64,000 bases of DNA from Tetragonia tetragonoides (Eukaryota; Streptophyta; Magnoliopsida; Caryophyllales; Aizoaceae). Under the pieces are notes generated by a model. It saw only the letters and a list, made by a program, of their open reading frames with translations. It did not search any database and was not told the DNA's origin. Location: positions 10,948,501 to 11,012,500 of the forward strand of contig CM076151.1 of assembly GCA_038025085.1 (NCBI GenBank), written 5' to 3'. Positions 49,301 through 57,600 of this stretch are shown here, one piece after another; the first letter of the stretch is position 1; each line of letters starts with the position of its first letter. Made by a program: the position numbers and the translations under genes.

Positions 49301-52300
49301 TAGCCAAGTTAGGCATCATTTGAAACCTGTGTGGGCCATGATGTCTAGATAGGGTCAGGTCACACAGCCTTTCGCAAGTTTGTGGAAATGCCATGTCTAG
49401 TTCATGATTTTGAGGAATCCGATGGCTCTTGTGTTTCATGGATCAGCTGTTGTATATAATTGGTCCGTCCTTGTTTCTTAAGAGTACTTGCTTTATTCTT
49501 TGTTAGCAAATTAGCAAATGAAGGACCCGGTAACTTAAGTGGACTGAAGCTGAATGGTAGAACTACAAATTATGATCTGTTCTTGATTTACTTTTGTGAA
49601 AATTGCAGTGATATCTTTATATTTATGAGTATTATAGGACGCTCAAGCATATTGACCAGTTTTTATCCGACTTGGCCGGTCAACCAGTCTAGGGTTTACA
49701 TGACATAATTCCGTTTCAACAAAAATGCACTCCAAGGGTGTTCTTCATTGATCTACAATTTGTACCTTTTGGGATCATCAATTAAAACTACTTGCACCTT
49801 TTCTTGGAGGCGGCTTCATTCTACCTGTCAAAATAGCTTTGTTTGCTATAGGTTCTACAGCGGGAAAAAAATATTTTCATTGCTTAATGAGAAATGCTTT
49901 CCAGGTACATTGATCGTATTGCCAATGCTAAATGGGAAGTCAAAGAGCTTGGGATGGAGCACAATGGGTATGTATCCTTGGGTGCTTTCCCTTTTATAGT
50001 GTGTTTAGTGTTGGTACTTAGCATCTGGCAATGTGAATTTTCTGAAAGATGAGTTCTGAAGAGAAAGGATATTTTTTGAATGAAAATTTTCTGTTTGTCT
50101 ATCTGTGGAGGTCTCGATTCCAGAACCTCTGAATTGTTTAGTGTCCACGGCCTAAAGTGTCTAGCCACCTAATTATTTATGTGTAATGTCCACGGACTGA
50201 AGTGTCAAGCCACCTAATTATTTATGTTTAGTGTACAGGGCCTAAACTGTCTAGCCATCTCTCACATGTGTTCTGTGACAGCATAAGTTGAGACAGTGTC
50301 GTGTAGTTTACCGGTCTTGCAAGCAATGGTACAAGGTACAACTGTATGTCTAGCTTCTAACTTTGGACTTTTAACATATCCTGACAAACGAAAGACTCCC
50401 CCATTTGCCGGTGTTGCTTATATGCTGTAACAATAATGACTTCTCATGAAAGAACTAACAAGACTCTAGTAGTCTTGTCTCATTAGGGGTATGGTTGCTG
50501 GTTTCTTACCTTTCAACCTCCACAACGGTATCACAGTTAGTGGTTCTTGATACACCTCACGAAGAAGACTTGTTACAACACACCGTGTAATCTGAATTTT
50601 CCTTTTCTTTTTCTCATTCCGTGTGGTGTCTCTCTTTGGCAGAGAACTGGTAATATCTTGTGCCAAACTCTTGCCTGTGAAATTAGCCATCATATAATTC
50701 TAGATACCAGAGTTTTGGTTGCTGTTGTTAGTTCTGAGATTATATGCAGCGAGAGATAAAAAGCCTTTTCTTTGTTTCTTGTTTTGATCCATTAGTGATC
50801 CTGCCATGCTAAACTAGTTTCAAGTTGTGCATAAATGTTTAATTCTTGCATTCTAGCTGTTTACCCTGTTCACAATCCATTATCAAATGTAAATATTGAC
50901 CTCCCTTTTGTTTGTTCTTCCTATTTCTATGGTCATCATTTAGTTTTTCCAATTACCTGTATATCCTTTGGATGATACCATTATTTTAGTAACTTTGTAT
51001 GATGAATTGCTTGTTTGGTTAAGGAAGATAAAGAAACATGAATTAAGGGACAGAGAAATGTTCTCCCCACCCTCTTCACATGAGCAAGTCTCAGGTGCAA
51101 ATTTGGCCCATCTTTGAAAAATTTATTGGTGTTCTGATGTTATTCTATGTTTCAACAGTTATGTTGATCTGCTTTTGGGAGAATACAAACATTACAGAAC
51201 AAGGCTTGCTCATGCAGGAATTCACAAGGAGGTAATCATTAGTGGAAAGTTTTATTTCACTGATTTGATTTTGTTGTAGTGTTGGACAACCTTCAATAAG
51301 TTTGTTTTTTGTTTTTTGTCTCAGAAACCCTTTAGAGCTGACTGACTCACTTATATATCATTTGTTTGCCCTGCCAAGTAATCTACGGGAATTTGAATGT
51401 GATTTTGTCAGGCTAGTAGTGTTTGGGAGCATCATCTTACTTGTTTTTGTAAATTCCAGACTGATTACTCTGCAAACCTAACGCATATGCTTGTTTTTTC
51501 TGTGTCTTCTGCTTATTCGCCATATCTTGGTGGGATAAATTCTTTGGTTTCTCTTTGCGTAGGGATGAAATCTTCATGTTCTTTGTTCCTGTTCAGCAAG
51601 CTTTTCTATTAAAAATAGCCAACATATTAACTAAAAAGTACCCTATCCTACACACGCAATCCGTTCCCCCAAGCCTCAACCATCCCCCCCACTGAGGGAG
51701 ACTGGGAGAGCTCACCAATAGGCTAGTGACAAACTGATGGGTATGATTTTCTGTCATTGGGACAGGTGTTGATTGTTGGTCTTTAATCTTCAATGGAAAC
51801 TTCAAGAAGTCCAATTGGGCATTTTGTTATACATACAACTACATCCCATTTTGTTGTCTTTTGAATAGTTTCTTTCCTTGGTTCATCCTTTCCATTTCTT
51901 CTCTTCTTTTTTTCATTTTTCCCCTGTTGATGAGATGGTGTTTTACTTTTTGTCCCTTTTGTGAAAAGTTAATAAGCTGGGTTCTGCTTGACCCTAGTTC
52001 TGAAGGTAAAACTGATTGGATATAACCCGCATCCTCTAGCTTTTTTAATTTCATTTTAGGTAATAATGCATAATTTATAAATGGTAGATCAAAGGTCTGT
52101 GTTACAGATCCTCAAGCATAAGAAGTACCTTTAGCATCTTTTTCATTTGCATCAAGACAACAAATAAAAGGGATGGAGGACACAGAGTACAGTATACAAT
52201 TTAAGCTCAATAGAACAGCTTTTAGCAAATGAAGACCGCTACTTGATTTGTCTCTCTAACACAGTGTTCTACCTCCAAATCCTCAACCTTCTTCAAGTTT

Positions 52301-53306
52301 TCCCTGCATTTGATGCTATATAAGTTATATCACGCTGATTATTTTCACACACAAGGATAGCAATCCACCCCCCTGTTTCTGAGCGTTCTGACTCCTAACC
52401 ATAGTTCTAAAAAATCTTTGTATTTTTTTGACCAAGTCCAATCCTATCAGAGTCCCTCTATCATAGAAGTTCACTACGGAAAGGTGTGATCCTAGGTCAG
52501 CATTCATTTCTGATCCTGGTCCTGAAGTTTGAATAAGATAGCTGATCATGATATGTGCTAAGTTTCCTAGGGAAGATTTATAGGTTTGATCATTATTACT
52601 CTAGTGGCTATATCTCAATTCTGAAGAGTTTCTTCTGCTTCACCAGGTTCATGACCTTCTTTTGGAATATGGAGTTGAAATTGTTGCAGAAACTCTTGTT
52701 GAAGGCCTATCACGTGTGAAGAAGTGTACTGATGAAGGCCGAGCTCTTATGTCGTTGGATCTACAGGTCCTACAACAACCAATACACCCCGAATCCCATA
52801 ACCCCCTAAACAGTAGTGTGTTTCATTGCACTATTCCCGTTTGTAGTTTTTTTAATCATTCATGTTTTGCTTTTGGTTCTTTTAGGTGTTGATTAATGGT
52901 CTTCAGCACTTTGTTCCTAAAGATGTAAAACCAAAACTGCAAATAGTAGAGACATTCATCAAGGTAAGTGCAAGTGTGCTTTCTAATGTTGCCAACTATT
53001 GTTATGGAATATATTTTGAAGTTCACTTTTTTTTTTCTTCTTATACTCTTGTGATAGGCCTATTACCTTCCAGAAACCGAGTATGTACATTGGGCACGTG
53101 CACACCCGGTATGACCATTTTACGTCCATTTCAATATCAATGAACAGAAAGAAATGAAATGAAATGTAACTTACATGCAGAATTTTTTTAATTTTTTTGG
53201 ACAGGAATACAGCAAAAGTCAAGTTGTAGGGCTAGTTAACCTTGTAGCAACCATGAAAGGTTGGAAAAGGAAAACAAGACTGGAAATACTTGAAAAGATT
53301 GAATGA
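12940..53306 (+). CDS. VPS50: Syndetin / vacuolar protein sorting-associated protein 50
   Basis: Large subunit of the EARP tethering complex (with VPS51, VPS52, VPS53), which acts in endocytic recycling at endosomes. I assembled 25 in-frame GT..AG exons: 12940-13215, 20695-20862, 26023-26097, 28729-28807, 28977-29041, 29438-29527, 32878-32967, 33112-33198, 33672-33755, 37038-37157, 37561-37589, 37680-37818, 43080-43652, 45890-46431, 46511-46574, 46705-46807, 47047-47210, 48386-48511, 49033-49103, 49905-49967, 51159-51231, 52647-52766, 52886-52963, 53058-53108, 53205-53306. These give 1143 residues. Residues about 62-440 are the conserved N-terminal VPS54_N-like part (MDLSKVGEKIL, then VDAYALIGDVSGLAEKIQSF at 340-359). 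Residues 435-800 are a polar Ser/Asn-rich linker including an acidic stretch (EDENEDLLADFIDEDS). Residues about 900-1143 are the syndetin C-terminal domain (DUF2451). Introns 1, 2 and 12 exceed 5 kb and hold nested LINEs. Met62 is an alternative start. Confidence 0.93.
13216..15060 (+). other. VPS50 intron 1, 5' part
   Basis: Non-coding. The donor is a weak GTTCGT. A decayed LINE-style 3' tail seems present at about 14435-14545: GAGGACTCC...GTCCTC followed by ATTGATAAAAAAA, the same layout as LINE tails elsewhere in the gene. Open stretches here show no domain. Confidence 0.5.
15065..15175 (-). mobile_element. LINE 3'-tail remnant, minus strand
   Basis: Read on the minus strand this ends with a GAGGA...TCCTC word pair, then a T-rich stretch and TCTTACCAAAA, resembling the 3' untranslated tail of the zf-RVT LINEs nearby. 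No coding sequence. Confidence 0.4.
15185..15440 (+). mobile_element. LINE 3'-end fragment
   Basis: The plus strand encodes a decayed C-terminal zf-RVT segment: a WCNA...LLWCIWLEGNAW-like stretch, then NGLASLWYRALGACRSYSV. It parallels FAILWCIWLERNARVF and ASLWAKAAGAFRDYSI at 19.4-19.6 kb. The tail is T-rich and ends near 15440. Dead fragment. Confidence 0.7.
15441..16315. other. Intron segment of unknown origin
   Basis: A 136-codon open frame lies on the minus strand (15428-15838), with a shorter one on the plus strand. Composition is less AT-rich than the surrounding intron. The translation matches no family I can name. The LINE at 16327 inserted into this DNA. Confidence 0.35.
16327..19701 (+). 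mobile_element. L1-type LINE, 5'-truncated, inactive
   Basis: An 11-bp direct repeat AATTTTCGGTT flanks it at 16316-16326 and 19702-19712, and it ends in an A tract. ORF2 content in order: the end of the apurinic endonuclease (YGPCR, GGDFNVVRS, SDHFPLIL), reverse transcriptase (TPGPDGF, FRPISL, SAFVEGRQI, KLDFEKAYDRVSW, GLRQGDPLSPFLF, catalytic FADD near 18.1 kb), the LGVPLGG region, and the zf-RVT C-terminus (IWKAKVPMKVKAFVW, CSLC, H-x-FLWCDVA). A TAG at 17755-17757 interrupts the RT, and shifts near 18290 and 19080 move the frame twice. A stretch corresponding to HLVSWDHVCRPK is deleted. The endonuclease start is absent, consistent with 5' truncation. It lies in VPS50 intron 1, sense orientation. 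Confidence 0.93.
19955..20155 (+). mobile_element. LINE 3'-end remnant
   Basis: Decayed zf-RVT C-terminal codons on the plus strand (LMLWYIWQRNAQVFLGLP, then TYLGSLWAKAIGELLSSS) align with the end of the 16.3-19.7 kb LINE. It has several stops. Confidence 0.65.
20163..20243 (-). mobile_element. SINE fragment, minus strand
   Basis: The minus strand contains a B-box-like GTTCGAGCCCCC followed by GTTAACTACAAGCCC and GTGGGATTAGAC. This matches the body of the complete SINE at 33363-33537 (GTTCGAGTCCCC ... GTTAACTTCAGGGCC ... GGGATTAGTC). The 5' head is missing. Confidence 0.6.
20863..23194 (+). other. VPS50 intron 2, 5' part
   Basis: Non-coding. About 20683-22247 is the source or sister of the inverted copy at 1866-3083. 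A 132-bp direct duplication lies at 21631-21889. A C run occurs at 23043-23056. Open frames in this stretch show no recognisable domain. Confidence 0.6.
21631..21889 (+). repeat. 132-bp tandem duplication in VPS50 intron 2
   Basis: Copies start at 21631 and 21763, each with AGCATGGCCAAGT and ending CCCTGTGTC, and share TAGAAAGAGCTACTCACATT and TGTGGTAAGCTGTGT. The ectopic copy near 2.2-2.45 kb carries one complete unit and part of the second. Confidence 0.85.
23213..25225 (-). mobile_element. Recent L1-type LINE insertion, 5'-truncated
   Basis: A perfect 17-18 bp target duplication, (C)ATGCAATCATTAGTATT, lies at 23195-23212 and 25226-25243. The minus strand has one uninterrupted reading frame from inside RT to its natural stop at 23306. 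It contains KLDFEKAYDRVSW, SRGLRQGDPLSPFLF, the catalytic FADD (LQFADDTILF), LTYLGVPLGGNPRS, and a C-terminal zf-RVT region (WKSKVPLKVRAFVWTL, CVMC, H-x-FVMCKFA). The 5' end stops just before GIVFKLDF, so endonuclease and early RT fingers are absent and it cannot mobilise itself. The 3' tail ends in an A-rich stretch. The intact frame and perfect duplication indicate youth. It is antisense to VPS50 in intron 2. Confidence 0.95.
25244..26022 (+). other. VPS50 intron 2, 3' part
   Basis: Non-coding. About 25600-25880 is rich in TATCGGCC / GGCCATA words like the right end of the hAT-like element at 39.6-40.8 kb, so it may be a relic of the same family. Termini could not be fixed. Confidence 0.4.
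26098..26640 (+). other. VPS50 intron 3, 5' part
   Basis: Non-coding. A 106-codon open stretch at 26145-26465 lacks a domain and falls entirely inside the intron. Confidence 0.45.
26645..26772 (+). repeat. Dispersed SINE-like repeat (copy 1)
   Basis: Shares a block with 63256-63340: TCCCGCC..GGCGGGGT, then GGAGAGGT/GGGGAGGT, AGAT.TACGCAG, CTTACCC.TAACTAGTCGC, and GAGACTGT, followed by an A run at 26758-26772. Decayed relatives appear at 36715-36785 and 61255-61320. Confidence 0.6.
26773..27710 (+). other. VPS50 intron 3, middle
   Basis: Non-coding, no recognisable element. A short G-rich patch lies at about 27435-27460. Confidence 0.45.
27715..27865 (-). mobile_element. tRNA-derived SINE, minus strand
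   Basis: The minus strand has a B box (GGTTCGAGTCCCCTC), then CGTTAACTTCAGGGC, CATGGGATTAGTCAAGC and GGATACCCATGTTATC. These are the same blocks in the same order as the SINE at 33363-33537. The 5' tRNA-like head is poorly preserved. Confidence 0.7.
27866..28728 (+). other. VPS50 intron 3, 3' part
   Basis: Non-coding, nothing recognised. Confidence 0.45.
29109..29375. mobile_element. Stowaway-like MITE
   Basis: Inverted ends CTCCCTCTGTCCCAAAC and GTTTGGGACGGAGGGAA, with internal pairing (CATTTGCTTTTTC with GAAAAAGCAAATG). Left flank TA is present; the right flank has mutated. It is in VPS50 intron 5, between exons 5 and 6. Confidence 0.8.
29880..31226 (+). mobile_element. Internally rearranged LINE fragment
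   Basis: The plus strand shows, in order: an RT-linker piece (FLERPFELKEVRDD, like LERPFELEEVRAA), a jump to the post-RT region (NGHRVRFLEDVWNG), GDSRIWIGDPS inside a triplicated 58-bp block, and two successive partial zf-RVT copies (VSPDVCVLCHHDSETC, then LLWKARVPLKLRAFVWTM with HMCVLWCASSETCSH). It ends FAILWCCWLERNARIF...WSKAGGAFKSYSITEL. The tail ends near 31226. Stops and at least one shift (about 30940) make it non-functional. It lies in VPS50 intron 6, sense. Confidence 0.85.
30235..30408 (+). repeat. 58-bp perfect triplication inside a LINE
   Basis: Three identical 58-bp units (30235-30292, 30293-30350, 30351-30408) start ACTGGCGACTCTCG and end GCAAATGCTT. Because 58 is not a multiple of 3, each copy is read in a different frame, and all frames stay open through the block. 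Confidence 0.97.
31236..31476 (+). mobile_element. LINE 3'-end insertion with an internal inversion
   Basis: Flanked by AAATGATAG at 31227-31235 and 31477-31485. Forward coding (VTILWCIWLERNSRVFSVVEKKIDLVWDRVVY) stops at about 31332. The next about 89 bp (31333-31421) are in reverse orientation and encode GAFKGVPLTVIQRHWRDL-like codons on the minus strand. Forward 3'-tail sequence (TTTGATTAATAAAATTTTC) then resumes. Confidence 0.85.
31486..31945 (+). mobile_element. LINE 3'-end remnant
   Basis: Decayed zf-RVT C-terminus: CVHLFLHCDFVCTLWG near the start, then ERNAR-like and VVYLGSVW codons. The tail is GATTAATAAAAATTTTCC near 31905-31925. Several shifts. Immediately follows the previous LINE fragment, whose duplicated target it shares. 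Confidence 0.75.
31946..32877 (+). other. VPS50 intron 6, 3' part
   Basis: Non-coding. A possible LINE tail lies at about 32440-32515 (GGTCCTC...TTTAGAGGATTATTAATAAA), followed by a C/A homopolymer tract at 32529-32551. Confidence 0.45.
33363..33537 (+). mobile_element. Complete tRNA-derived SINE
   Basis: A perfect 14-bp target duplication ACAACCTTAATAGT lies at 33349-33362 and 33538-33551. The head has an A box (GGTAGCTCAGCTGGTAAGAC) and a B box (GGTTCGAGTCCC), so it derives from a tRNA. The body follows, then an A tail. It lies in VPS50 intron 8, sense. Not a functional tRNA: no complete cloverleaf. Confidence 0.93.
34300..34662 (+). mobile_element. LINE 3'-end fragment
   Basis: The plus strand encodes FFQVRFLGFMRGKEVRMLWC, FAVIWCLWLERNARVF and YLASLWASF from the zf-RVT C-terminus. 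A tail CTCTATTAATAC...TCATCTAAAAAAAGG follows. It is truncated at the 5' side and lies in VPS50 intron 9. Confidence 0.85.
34663..37037 (+). other. VPS50 intron 9, 3' part
   Basis: Mostly unrecognised. About 35990-36060 has a LINE-like VVYLASMWT stretch. About 36190-36270 repeats GGACAC words (GTGTCC, TTGGACACTTGACACG), as in a decayed DNA transposon. About 36815-36895 is a LINE-style tail (GATTTGATTAATAAAATTTTCC then A run). No exon missed here could be detected. Confidence 0.45.
38130..38410 (-). mobile_element. LINE 3'-end fragment, minus strand
   Basis: The minus strand encodes GEKLLWHNAIFTVLRCIQLEGNARVF and an ARATGAFRR-like end, from the zf-RVT C-terminus. A GAGGACTAAGAGTCCTC tail motif lies at about 38145-38162. 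It is interrupted or bordered by the MITE at 38414. Located in VPS50 intron 12. Confidence 0.8.
38414..38704. mobile_element. Stowaway MITE
   Basis: TA target at both sides (38412-38413, 38705-38706). Inverted ends CTCCCTCCGTCCCATGGAAA and TTTCCGTGGGATGGAGGGAG. 291 bp, no coding. Confidence 0.92.
39020..39637 (+). mobile_element. Decayed LINE endonuclease fragment
   Basis: The plus strand opens with LLSWNVSGNWDKR, like the LSWNVRG start of LINE endonucleases, and later has VGGFNQIMGF (compare GGDFNVV) and LKLVFSYVDTKGV. Many frameshifts. It is cut by the element at 39646. Confidence 0.6.
39646..40801. mobile_element. Non-autonomous hAT-like DNA transposon
   Basis: 8-bp direct repeat GTTTGCAC at 39638-39645 and 40802-40809. 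Imperfect inverted ends: CATGGTTCGAAATCGCGG, and CAGGGTTTTAAAACTCGG read inward from the right. 1156 bp, with CG-rich subterminal words (GGTCGCG, CGGCCGATACG), an AT-rich middle and a CT microsatellite at 40277-40307. No transposase. The 8-bp duplication points to hAT, though the last bases of the repeat overlap the terminus. Confidence 0.75.
40925..42556 (+). mobile_element. L1-type LINE, 5'-truncated, frameshifted
   Basis: Starts just after the FADD region of RT (GFKRVLTLLQVFEVVSGMRI), continues through PLGGNPRSVSFWEPVV and IPLYYLSLFRIP, to the zf-RVT end (WKSKVPLKVRAFVWTL, ERNSRVF, GVPLTLVQRHWRDL). The tail is TTTGATCAATAAA then an A-rich stretch to 42556. Frame is broken at a G run (41213-41225) and other sites. 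It is close in sequence to the 23.2-25.2 kb LINE. It lies in VPS50 intron 12, sense. Confidence 0.92.
42557..43079 (+). other. VPS50 intron 12, 3' end
   Basis: Non-coding. It ends with a good acceptor (TTTCAG) at 43079. Confidence 0.6.
43653..45889 (+). other. VPS50 intron 13
   Basis: Non-coding. LINE-style tails are suspected at about 45335-45400 and 45665-45745 (TATTAATAAAACTTTC / GGATATTAATAATAC followed by T/A runs and GTCTAAAA). Otherwise nothing recognised. Confidence 0.5.
47211..48079 (+). other. VPS50 intron 17, 5' part
   Basis: Non-coding. The donor is a weak GTGTTT. A G run (47819-47832 and following) marks the middle. Confidence 0.5.
48085..48210 (-). mobile_element. Probable tRNA-derived SINE, minus strand
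   Basis: The minus strand has an A-box-like AGCTTAGCTAGTAAATCTC and a B-box-like CCTCAGTTCCAAACCCAG, with CTTGCGGATTGTACAAGG between, as in plant tRNA-SINE heads. The boxes carry substitutions and boundaries are approximate. Confidence 0.5.
48682..48891. mobile_element. Stowaway MITE
   Basis: TA at both flanks (48680-48681, 48892-48893). Inverted ends CTCCCTCCGTTTCACAATAT and ATATTATAAAACGGAGGGAG, with internal pairing AAAATGACTT / GGCATATTTTGAC. In VPS50 intron 18. Confidence 0.9.
49104..49904 (+). other. VPS50 intron 19
   Basis: Non-coding, with a C run at 49216-49228. Confidence 0.55.
50141..50262 (+). repeat. 45-bp tandem repeat, about 2.7 copies
   Basis: Units start at 50141, 50186 and 50231, each beginning RTGTMCASGG and containing CTAGCCACCTAATTATTTAT or a variant. 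In VPS50 intron 20. Confidence 0.85.
51232..52646 (+). other. VPS50 intron 21
   Basis: Non-coding, nothing recognised. Flanking exons join in frame. Confidence 0.55.
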
Positions 53307-54601
53307 CGTGTTCATATATATTGAGGCCGTAAAGTAAGTATAAATATTTTCAATTTTTTCATTTAAATGTAAATTGGATAGTATGATTAGTATCTCATCT
53401 ACAATGTTCACATAGTTTGTTTTTTTTTTTTTTATAATATTTACAGTGTTCACATAGTTAGAAGGTTGTACATCGTGTAATTTCTCATTCTGTAACATAA
53501 TAACAAGCTTTAGTATCAACCCTTTTTTGAGAGAAACCTCAGATGTAATTTTGGGTTACAATATCAATAAGTATAATTTTCCATTTGTTCTGGTTCCTTA
53601 ATGGAGATATTACGGAAATAGTAAACCTTTTTTTTTCTTTTTTATGTGTGATGGAAACCGAAATGGTGAACTTAAACAAATCCCTAATTGTACGTATTGT
53701 ACAACGGATCAAAGTAATTTCGTATTATATAACAAGTTGGGTTCAATATTGCATGAATGGTAGTAACACAAATATACTTACAAGTTAGAAGCCCATAGGC
53801 CATAGCTAGTGGTGAAGCATATGCACTTTCAGTTCACCTTACCAAGCTACGGGTTTGTTCGGCAATCATCTTTTGGGTAGCAGTTAGTGGTTTGAAGTTG
53901 TCAAACCACTCCTCATCCTAATTAGATGCACGAACACACACACTTTCTGGAAAATAAGCAATTATTATGACTATTGTTACTAGCCAATTAAAAAGACAAT
54001 GCATCCTCTGATCAAAAAAATAGAAGACAATGCATCCTCCGATCAAAAAAAATAGAAGACAATGCATCCTACTCCTAGCAGATAATTGGGATGCCCTCGC
54101 TTTAGCTAATTTTAATTTAATGTCCTTTTGTTACCCAATTTTTATTTAATATCCTTTTCGGATCCGAATGTGTTCTTTTTCATTGACTTGGTAATTTGTT
54201 CAGTTTAGTTGAGTGATCTATTTTTTCTCTCACATATTACAATTCACTTCAGTTCAGTGAAACAATACTGCGTACATATTCGAACACTAGAATCAATACA
54301 GGAATAGTGAAACAAATGGCATATTGAATTTGGCATTCTCTGCTTGTTCTTTCTATTTGTATTGTAATCATGAACACAAAGAATAACATTGTTAACATTG
54401 GACTCTCAGCAAACCCTTTTTCTCTCGCTCTTTCTCTGTGTCTGTTTGCTGTTTCTTCTCTTTCATGTCATATAATATCTGATGACTGTTGAAACTGATG
54501 ATCATCAGCCTCATATCTCTTATCTCTCTCTATACACGTTTGTGTTCCCTACAATACATGTACTGTACCAACATATATGCAGATAGATGCACTTGACTTG
54601 T
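53307..54601. other. Convergent intergenic region between VPS50 and SCPL51
   Basis: Contains the 3' untranslated ends of both genes. AATAAG/ATCAATAAG words at about 53563-53575 may serve VPS50 polyadenylation. A 31-32-bp tandem repeat occurs at 53994-54070. No further gene seen. Confidence 0.6.
53994..54070 (+). repeat. 31-32-bp tandem repeat
   Basis: Three copies of GACAATGCATCCT, separated by CTGATCAAAAAAATAGAA or a near variant. Spacing is 31-32 bp because the A run varies by one. Confidence 0.85.
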
Positions 54602-57600
54602 CTATGGAGCAGGAGACTGTGTAATACTATCTACCATATTCAATGCAATACATGGCTGATCCACAGGTACCTGCAAGTTTTCCATAATCCCAAAAAAAAA
54701 CACAGAAAATAATGAAAGGTTATTATTGTTACTACAAGGCAGCAAATCCAGCAGTAAAAATCAGAAATATGGTACATTTGATTTGATTACTTATTCAATA
54801 TTGTAAAGTATGTTAAAGCTGCATATCCATGCACACGTTTTGTCAGTTGTCAGCTGCCTTTGTGCATGGACAAAACAAAAGCCTCTGATCTGCTAGCAGT
54901 ACTAGTTGCACAAGGATCACCAGGTTATCCCTTATCCCCAATATTAAAAAAAATTATAAAGAAAAAAAAAACATGTTTTAACTATTAACCTACTAAATGT
55001 AGTTTTGTAGAGAGTATTTATTTTTGAAAGGGTAGTTGTGTAATTTCTTATTGTGAAAATATTAAAGAAGGTGATGCAAGTTGAAGATGAAAATGTAATT
55101 ACGTACAACTTTTGCACTTAAAGCCTCTACTCCTATGAAATGGGTTAAAAACTTACTACATTTGTTCTAAATTCTTCTTTACATTTGACTTTTGATGTTA
55201 GAGTCTAAAAAATTTGACCATTAATTTAAGAAAAAATATAAAGTTTTGCAAAGTAAAAATACTATCACTAGCTAGATTCAACTTTAATTATATCTTCTAA
55301 ATATCACATTTTATAAATTTTATAGTTATGAAATTTTAGTTATTCATGGTCAAAGTGTCGTCTTGGAGACCACTAAAAATTAAATGGAAAGAAAAACTAG
55401 GAACGGAGAGAGTATAATATATATTTTTTTTCTTAGTTTAGATCTTACTTCAATATTGACCCCTTTTTTTTTATGGAGGTTTTTTGTATCATCAAAAATA
55501 TATATTAATGGTTTTTAGCTAATTAAAATTTTGGTATTTGACTAAATTGAATACATAAACTCAAACAAATAGAGAATATACTCCCCATTCCATCAACAAA
55601 TGTGTAATAAATAATTACAAAAATGGACATCTATACCGACATTTGATCGTCTTTGACAACTAACGATCGATAATGACTACTTGAACGTTATGATTGTTCC
55701 ATGCAAGATGCAACACTTCAATAAGGTGGTCAACGGACAGTCAAAGGAAATTATGCAGGGAGGTACTAGGGACAGGTAATGGTGATGAGACAAATGGACA
55801 GCTATCATGATGTTATGATGAGAATAATAATTATGATCATGATTGTCAAAATAAATAATAAATAAAAAAAATTGTGATCAATGCCCTTGCCCCTTGGTAC
55901 CAAATTAAATAATTAATTGTCCGATTTGACATTAACAAAATGGACAACCAATTTTCAACGAATGTAGTATATACTAATATTATAAAGAGGTGATAATAAT
56001 AATATGAAATACACGTTAAGATTTGAGATGATCCCTTCCTCGAAAGTATTATGTGATTTGAAATCAATTTGTATATTCCGACCAAATTATAGCTTTTTAC
56101 ACTTGTTTACTGGTGGAAATCATCATATTATTACAGGTTTTTATGGTCATATTTAATACTCACGTTATAGACAGGCACAGAGGGGGACAAGGATCGAAAT
56201 TTTTTCTCTTTTAATTTACCAGTATTTTTCACAAATTTATAATTTTCTCCCCTTTCATCCCGTCTACGTGTCTTATCGTCGCCCTTACAAAGTGAGAATA
56301 TAGCATCCGTACTCACTTCTTAACAAAATTAATCATTCAAATCGAGGTATGTTTTTTATGGATTAATTGAATCAATCATCTCTTAACAATCGTTTTTTTT
56401 AAATTAGTAGTCAACCAGAAAAAATAAAAGAGAAAAAAGAAAAAGATGGGGAGTATGATAAAAAAAAGTCGAAACTCACAAAGTGTCCTGCTCCTAGAAT
56501 CCAATAGAAATGCAAATTTTTGTACGATTTCTTGAACCCTTTCGTGCCGCTATCACTACCTCCACAATATAATGGTGTCCTACTTTCCTTTAGAAACCCT
56601 TTTAGACCTTCCCACCTGAAATTGGATTTGCATTGGTTAAGAACTTACATAGAAATTTTAGCAAAGTGAAGTTTTGAGGTCTAAAATTTAAGAGGCTTAC
56701 TTGAGTTTCTCCACCCATGCTTGAGTTCCTTTTGTCGCGCATATGAGATCGAGCTAAATAGAGAACGGTGAAAATGACAAAAAGAGCACGCGAGTTAACA
56801 TTCGAAAAGTGTGATGAATCATGAATCTTAGGTTTTAATTTCCTTAGGTTATTATTAGTTCAATTTAGTCCATTTTATACTAATCCAGTCCCATTCAATT
56901 TATATGAAAACTCATGACTTAAATAGTTTTTATTTCAAAATAAACTCATGATGATATTTGTGTCATTTGATTAATTTCGACGTATTTTTTTTTATTGAAA
57001 GTGTTAGGATAAGTTTGAAATGGCTAAACTCAAGCTAAAAAAAATGTCTTATTGAAAAAGTTGTGTTGAACAAGTAAGACCACTATAAACATCCTCCTTC
57101 TGCACCAAAAAAGTATAAACATCCTCCTTTTTTTCTCCTACATTGACGAGATTTAAGGGAGCATGAGAGCGCTTAAACACAAAAACTCGTATGAGGCGGC
57201 CTCAAGATAAGGCGCTCTCTTAATACCTAAATATCGCCAGGGACAGATTTTGAACACCCAAAAATGTGGTTAAAGATTGTAAAGATATAAACCAACTTGT
57301 ATAAATATCATTTTGGTTCTTTGTCCTACAATAAACTAATAAATGATGTAGAGATGAATGGTTGTGTAGACCAATTTACTTAGATCGGAGTAACATTCAT
57401 TTCATTAACGGATAATACGTCATGGTCAGAGATAGAGGTTACTTATAAGAGATCAGAGTACCTACTTGACCATTGTATACAGTGACATTGACCCCTTTAG
57501 AAAGCAGCTCATCAACCTGCGTTGCAATTTACAGGTACAAAGGATTAGCTTTATTGTTAATAAAAGTGGGGACTATAATAAAGGGCATTAATTATAAGAT

